Shown: one piece after another, positions 60,228 through 64,000 of the stretch | Layout of the letters: the number at the start of each line of letters is the position of its first letter | Numbering within the stretch: position 1 is the first letter of the stretch | Assembly (NCBI RefSeq): GCF_018494085.1 | Contig: NZ_JABBFP010000003.1 | Span: forward strand, 62,001-126,000 | DNA: 64,000 bases | Source: Rosenbergiella collisarenosi | Lineage (GTDB): Bacteria; Pseudomonadota; Gammaproteobacteria; Enterobacterales; Enterobacteriaceae | Reading direction: 5' to 3' | Notes under the pieces: model-generated | The model's database searches: none | Seen by the model: only the letters and a program-made list of their open reading frames with translations | Told to the model about the DNA's origin: nothing | Made by a program: the position numbers and the translations under genes

Positions 60228-61868
60228 ATGCCACAGATTAAAAAAACGTTCTTTAGCCTCTCACTGATCACCGCCTCCCTCTTCGCGCACGCCGCGCAAG
60301 CACGTACCGAAAATACCGATGTGTTACTCATTGGTGGTGGGATCATGAGCGCCTCGTTGGGCACTTGGTTGCATGAACTGCAACCAGAATGGAAGCAAAC
60401 GATGGTGGAACGTTTGGACGGTGTTGCGCAAGAGTCCTCTAATGGCTGGAATAATGCAGGCACCGGGCACTCCGCTAACATGGAGCTTAACTACACCCCA
60501 CAACGCGAAGATGGCTCGATCGATATTTCGAAAGCGATCGAGATTAACGAAGCCTTTATGATTTCCCGTCAGTTCTGGGCATCACAGGTACAACTCGGCG
60601 CGTTGCAGCAGCCGCGTAGCTTTATCAACTCTACACCACACATGAGCTTTGTGTGGGGAGACAAGAATGTCGATTACCTCACTCGACGCTATGCCGCCTT
60701 ACAGAAAAGCCCACTGTTCCAAGGTATGCAGTTCTCCACTGATCAACAACAGATTAAGAAATGGGCACCATTAATCATCGAAGGCCGCGATCCGGCTCAA
60801 AAGGTTGCGGCGACTTGGACGCCACTGGGTACAGATGTTAACTACGGTGAAATCACTCGCCAGCTCGTCAGCAATTTAAAGAAAGCGCCGGGATTCAACC
60901 TAGAGCTTTCGACGCAAGTCACCGAGTTTACCCGCCAGGATGATAATTCGTGGGTTGTCACGGTTGAAAATCGTGCGACCGGCGAAAAACATAGTATCCA
61001 TGCGAAATATGTCTTTATCGGTGCCGGTGGTGCCTCGTTAAAGCTGCTCCAGCAGACGGGTATCCCGGAAGCAGAGAACTATGGTGGCTTCCCGGTAGGA
61101 GGTTCCTTCTTAGTGACCGAGAACCCAGCGATTACCGCACAACACACTGCTAAGGTGTACGGCCAAGCCTCTGTGGGTGCGCCACCGATGTCAGTACCGC
61201 ATCTCGATACCCGCTATCTGGATGGTAAGAAAGTCGTACTATTCGGGCCCTTCGCAACCTTCTCAACCAAGTATCTGAAGAACGGTTCGCTCCTCGATCT
61301 ATTTAGTGCCACCACTACGCACAACGTGATCCCGATGGCACATGTCGGTGTGGATAACTTCGATCTCGTTAAATATTTAGTCGGGCAAGTGTTGCTCACC
61401 GACGAAGATCGATTCAATGCACTAAAAGAGTACTTCCCTGAAGCGAAACAAGCGGATTGGAAACTCTGGCAGGCAGGCCAACGCGTACAGATCGTGAAGA
61501 AAGATGCGGATAAAGGCGGCGTATTGAAGCTTGGAACCGAGATTGTGACTGACCAACAGAAGACGATTGCCGCATTGTTAGGGGCCTCACCGGGTGCCTC
61601 GACGGCGGCGCCAATCATGCTGAACGTGATCGAGAAGCTATTCCCGCAGCAGGTGAAAACACCGCAATGGCAAGCGCGTATCAAGCAAGTGGTGCCGAGT
61701 TATGGTCAGAAGCTCAATAGCGATCCGGCTCTCGCCCAGCAAGTCTGGGATCAGACCGCGCAAGTGTTAGAACTTACTCCGCCTCCTCGTATCCAGGCCA
61801 ATGCTCCAGCAGCTACCCCGGCGCCAGCCTCAACGAACAGTAACCCTGCTCGCGATATGGCGCTGTAA
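60228..61868 (+). CDS. mqo: Malate:quinone oxidoreductase
   Basis: A membrane-associated FAD enzyme of 546 residues that oxidises malate to oxaloacetate and reduces the quinone pool, bypassing NAD-malate dehydrogenase. After a hydrophobic N-terminus ending in AHAAQA comes the FAD motif [20 protein letters not shown], then [56 protein letters not shown] and [20 protein letters not shown], all diagnostic. The export-type leader and the Pro/Ala-rich tail ending DMAL are enterobacterial features. Ends in a strong terminator. Confidence 0.94.
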   Translation: MPQIKKTFFSLSLITASLFAHAAQARTENTDVLLIGGGIMSASLGTWLHELQPEWKQTMVERLDGVAQESSNGWNNAGTGHSANMELNYTPQREDGSIDISKAIEINEAFMISRQFWASQVQLGALQQPRSFINSTPHMSFVWGDKNVDYLTRRYAALQKSPLFQGMQFSTDQQQIKKWAPLIIEGRDPAQKVAATWTPLGTDVNYGEITRQLVSNLKKAPGFNLELSTQVTEFTRQDDNSWVVTVENRATGEKHSIHAKYVFIGAGGASLKLLQQTGIPEAENYGGFPVGGSFLVTENPAITAQHTAKVYGQASVGAPPMSVPHLDTRYLDGKKVVLFGPFATFSTKYLKNGSLLDLFSATTTHNVIPMAHVGVDNFDLVKYLVGQVLLTDEDRFNALKEYFPEAKQADWKLWQAGQRVQIVKKDADKGGVLKLGTEIVTDQQKTIAALLGASPGASTAAPIMLNVIEKLFPQQVKTPQWQARIKQVVPSYGQKLNSDPALAQQVWDQTAQVLELTPPPRIQANAPAATPAPASTNSNPARDMAL

Positions 61869-61873
61869 AAATA

Positions 61874-61902
61874 CCGCCCTTCAGCCACTGGCTGAAGGGC
61901 GG
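61874..61902. terminator. Terminator between mqo and the EntS-like gene
   Basis: Arms CCGCCCTTCAGCC / GGCTGAAGGGCGG with a three-base loop, between the two convergent stops. On the mqo side it is followed by GTTTACT. Confidence 0.85.
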
Positions 61903-61904
61903 GT

Positions 61905-63134
61905 TTACTCGGTCGGCGTGGCCAACTGTTGGCGGCGACGTAAACCGGGAAATAGTTTCATCCACACCGCGACCACCACTAGCGTCCCCACTCCCCCGAC
62001 TACTGCAGCAGGCACCGTACCGACCAGGCTTGCCAGCACACCCGTTTCAAACTCACCAAACTGATTCGACGTATTGATAAAGATAGAATTTACGGCGTTC
62101 ACACGTCCGCGCATCCCATCTGGCGTATCTAACTGTACCATCGCCCCTCGAATCACCATGCTGACCATATCAAAGCCCCCTAACGCGACCAGCGCAAGAA
62201 GCGATAATATGATGTTGTGAGACAAGGCGAACACTAATGTCGCCACGCCAAAGCCAGCAACACAGCCGAACATGATTAAGCCAGTATGTCGTGTGAACAC
62301 GCGGCGACTGATCCAAATTCCTGTGAGTAGCGCTCCGACCGAAGGTGCTGCACGCAGCGCACCGAGTCCCCAGGGGCCGGTATGAAGAATATCGTTTGCG
62401 AAAATCGGTAACAATGCTGTAACGCCGCCCAATAATACCGCAAAGAGATCCAACGAAATCACGCCGAGAACATCCTTTCGCTCAAAGATGAAATGTAGGC
62501 CGGCGAATAGATTTTTCATTGTCATGGGTAGACGCGCTAAGGCAACCGGAACATAGCGCACTGTAGCTATCATGATCAGCGCGACCAAATAACAGAACGC
62601 GGCCACGCCGTAGGCGGCTTGCGGGGAATATACATACAGCAGTCCTCCGACCATCGGGCCGGCGATGACCATCGCTTCACGGAAAACTTGATTGGTCGCC
62701 ATCGCCTTAGAGAGTAGCTGGGCAGGAAGCAACGCTGGAAGCAGTGACGTGTTCGCAGGGCTTTCGACGGCTTTAGCAATCGAGAATAGTGCGACCAAGC
62801 CTAGCAGCGCGCTTGTGGATAGCCAAGACAAAAACGGCAATGCGATAAGTCCGACTACCGCGAGCAATTCGATACTTTGGCCCGTAACGATTAAAGTCTT
62901 CCGATTATATTGGTCAGCGAGATGCCCAGCGGGCAAGGCTAAGATCACCGAAGGTAAGAATTGCATTAATCCAATCATGCCGAGCATGAAGGCACTATGC
63001 GTCATGGCATATAACTGCCAGCTTACTGCCAAGGAGACGATTTGAAAACTCAATGAGGAACAAGTCTGGGCGATGAGATAATGCCTAAAGCCTTGATGGC
63101 GGAACGGTGACTGTTGAGGATCTGCGGAATTCAA
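61905..63134 (-). CDS. MFS transporter, EntS-like (MFS_3) family
   Basis: An inner-membrane MFS protein of 409 residues with about 12 segments. The opening FRHYLIAQTCSSLSFQIVSL, AVSWQLYAMTHSAFMLGMIG, LPAGHLADQYNRKTLIVTGQ and the late GAMVQLDTPDGMRGRVNAVN place it in the family of the enterobactin exporter EntS and related drug pumps. There are no siderophore-synthesis genes in the window, so the substrate is open. It shares a terminator with mqo and is divergent from the catalase gene. Confidence 0.82.
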   Translation of the reverse strand: MNSADPQQSPFRHQGFRHYLIAQTCSSLSFQIVSLAVSWQLYAMTHSAFMLGMIGLMQFLPSVILALPAGHLADQYNRKTLIVTGQSIELLAVVGLIALPFLSWLSTSALLGLVALFSIAKAVESPANTSLLPALLPAQLLSKAMATNQVFREAMVIAGPMVGGLLYVYSPQAAYGVAAFCYLVALIMIATVRYVPVALARLPMTMKNLFAGLHFIFERKDVLGVISLDLFAVLLGGVTALLPIFANDILHTGPWGLGALRAAPSVGALLTGIWISRRVFTRHTGLIMFGCVAGFGVATLVFALSHNIILSLLALVALGGFDMVSMVIRGAMVQLDTPDGMRGRVNAVNSIFINTSNQFGEFETGVLASLVGTVPAAVVGGVGTLVVVAVWMKLFPGLRRRQQLATPTE

Positions 63135-63317
63135 GGCTTGGCTCCACGCTAAGCATGCTGATTATAAGGCTTCAAAGCATAACACACTCTTAACATTAAG
63201 GAGCAGAGCCAACGTTGACTCGCCGCGGATAAATATTTGCGCTCTTCTTTCCGCAAAGCGATATTGTCGTCTACGCTTAATAAGGAGCATTGTATTATAA
63301 AAATCATGAGGACAGTG

Positions 63318-64000
63318 ATGAGCGATCAAAAGAGAAACATAACAACCACCGATGCGGGTATTCCTGTTGCCAGTAACGAACATTCTTTAACCGTCGGCCC
63401 TGACGGCCCCATCGTACTTCACGACCATTATTTAATCGAGCAAATGGCTAATTTTAACCGGGAGCGTATTCCCGAGCGCCAGCCTCATGCTAAAGGTAGC
63501 GGCGCTTTCGGGCATTTTGAGGTGACCGAGGACGTTAGTCGCTACACTAAAGCCGCCCTATTTCAGCCAGGGGTGAAAACGGACGTACTGATGCGTTTCT
63601 CAACGGTCGCCGGCGAGCGAGGCAGCCCCGACACCTGGCGCGATCCGCGTGGTTTCTCGATCAAGTTTTATACGACCGAAGGTAACTACGATATGGTCGG
63701 TAACAATACACCGGTCTTCTTCGTTCGTGATCCGATGAAATTTCAACATTTTATCCGTTCCCAAAAGCGCCGTGCTGACAACAATCTGCGTGATAACGAT
63801 ATGCAGTGGGATTTTTGGACGTTATCGCCAGAATCTGCCCACCAGGTCACCTGGCTGATGAGCGATCGCGGTATCCCGAAGAGCTGGCGTCATATGAATG
63901 GCTATTCTAGCCACACCTATATGTGGGTGAATGCCGAGGGTGAGAAATTCTGGGTAAAATACCACTTTAAAACCGACCAAGGTGTGGAGTGCTTAACCCA
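63318..64000 (+). CDS. katA: Monofunctional haem catalase (3' end cut by window edge)
   Basis: Decomposes hydrogen peroxide to water and oxygen. About 227 codons are present. The catalytic His57 ([14 protein letters not shown]) and Asn130 ([13 protein letters not shown]) are visible, as are [20 protein letters not shown] and [20 protein letters not shown]. The start ATG at 63318 follows GAGGA. The haem-ligand Tyr lies beyond the end. It is a small-subunit type catalase (KatA/KatE clade not fixed). The 183-base upstream region shared with the MFS gene has no box that I can assign with confidence. Confidence 0.92.
   Translation, partial: MSDQKRNITTTDAGIPVASNEHSLTVGPDGPIVLHDHYLIEQMANFNRERIPERQPHAKGSGAFGHFEVTEDVSRYTKAALFQPGVKTDVLMRFSTVAGERGSPDTWRDPRGFSIKFYTTEGNYDMVGNNTPVFFVRDPMKFQHFIRSQKRRADNNLRDNDMQWDFWTLSPESAHQVTWLMSDRGIPKSWRHMNGYSSHTYMWVNAEGEKFWVKYHFKTDQGVECLT

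Noticed and set aside
1-64000. Long open frames antisense to real genes (for example opposite nepI at 16846-17253 and opposite the ALDH gene at 26111-26356)
   Set aside because: They lie fully inside well-recognised genes, lack ribosome sites and have no recognisable protein features; they follow from codon bias of the opposite strand.
1-64000. CRISPR arrays, insertion sequences, prophage genes, tRNA or rRNA genes
   Set aside because: No regularly spaced repeats, transposase or phage proteins, or tRNA-like cloverleaf segments were found by reading; the few repeats are single stem-loops.

Overview
The window looks like a chromosomal segment of a gammaproteobacterium of the order Enterobacterales. 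It carries close relatives of many enterobacterial genes (ecotin, RutR/RutABCD, NepI, MdtG, YojI, YneE, CurA, YjjJ, FhuCDB, Mqo with its export signal). Other genes are more typical of plant- or fruit-associated Erwiniaceae-like bacteria: periplasmic oxidases with cytochrome c, a sorbosone-dehydrogenase-like lipoprotein and aromatic catabolism. The genus cannot be fixed from the sequence alone. I saw no rRNA, tRNA, insertion sequence, prophage or CRISPR array.

Layout. 1-6446: urate hydroxylase HpxO (cut by the window edge), ecotin, a spermidine-dehydrogenase-like flavoprotein with a three-haem cytochrome c, an SDR and acetolactate decarboxylase. 6447-7351 is an eroded, gene-free stretch. 7352-13843: an efflux pump/SnoaL-like pair with a divergent LysR gene and a perfect 29-bp palindrome, a LysR/SRPBCC pair, the HipA-like YjjJ and a TPR protein. 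14008-18989: a short UvrA paralogue, NepI, the remains of an aldo/keto reductase gene and CurA. 19079-23000: rutR and a shortened rutABCD operon behind a clear sigma-54 promoter. 23180-29221: a bestrophin, then an AraC/aldehyde dehydrogenase/outer-membrane protein/GMC oxidoreductase module. 29264-29539: a dead YoeB-like toxin gene.

The centrepiece is 29589-40025. A PcaR-type IclR regulator is divergent from eleven tightly packed genes, pcaIJFD-catBCA-benABCD. Together they encode every enzyme from benzoate through catechol, muconate, muconolactone and 3-oxoadipate to succinyl-CoA and acetyl-CoA. Two sites resembling the PcaR operator lie in front of pcaI. No LysR regulator of the BenM/CatM type and no benzoate transporter accompany the cluster. 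The upstream GMC oxidoreductase and aldehyde dehydrogenase could feed it with an aromatic acid, which is inference.

40119-57176 is largely metal and carbon housekeeping: a Zur-box-led zinc ABC transporter, an SDR, glyoxalase I and an AldA-like dehydrogenase, an AEC carrier with a LysR gene, a DUF2231/sorbosone dehydrogenase pair, glutaminase, carbonic anhydrase, the esterase YpfH, the exporter YojI and the ferric hydroxamate importer fhuCDB. A Fur-like site sits inside a 37-bp palindrome between yojI and fhuC. 57208-64000 has an OprB porin, MdtG, Mqo, an EntS-like MFS protein and the start of a catalase gene. Many convergent gene pairs are separated by strong stem-loop terminators. Apart from the decayed remnants, nothing points strongly to an undescribed system. 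The most noteworthy points are the all-in-one benzoate cluster under an IclR regulator, the truncated rut operon, the two palindromic operators and three gene fossils.
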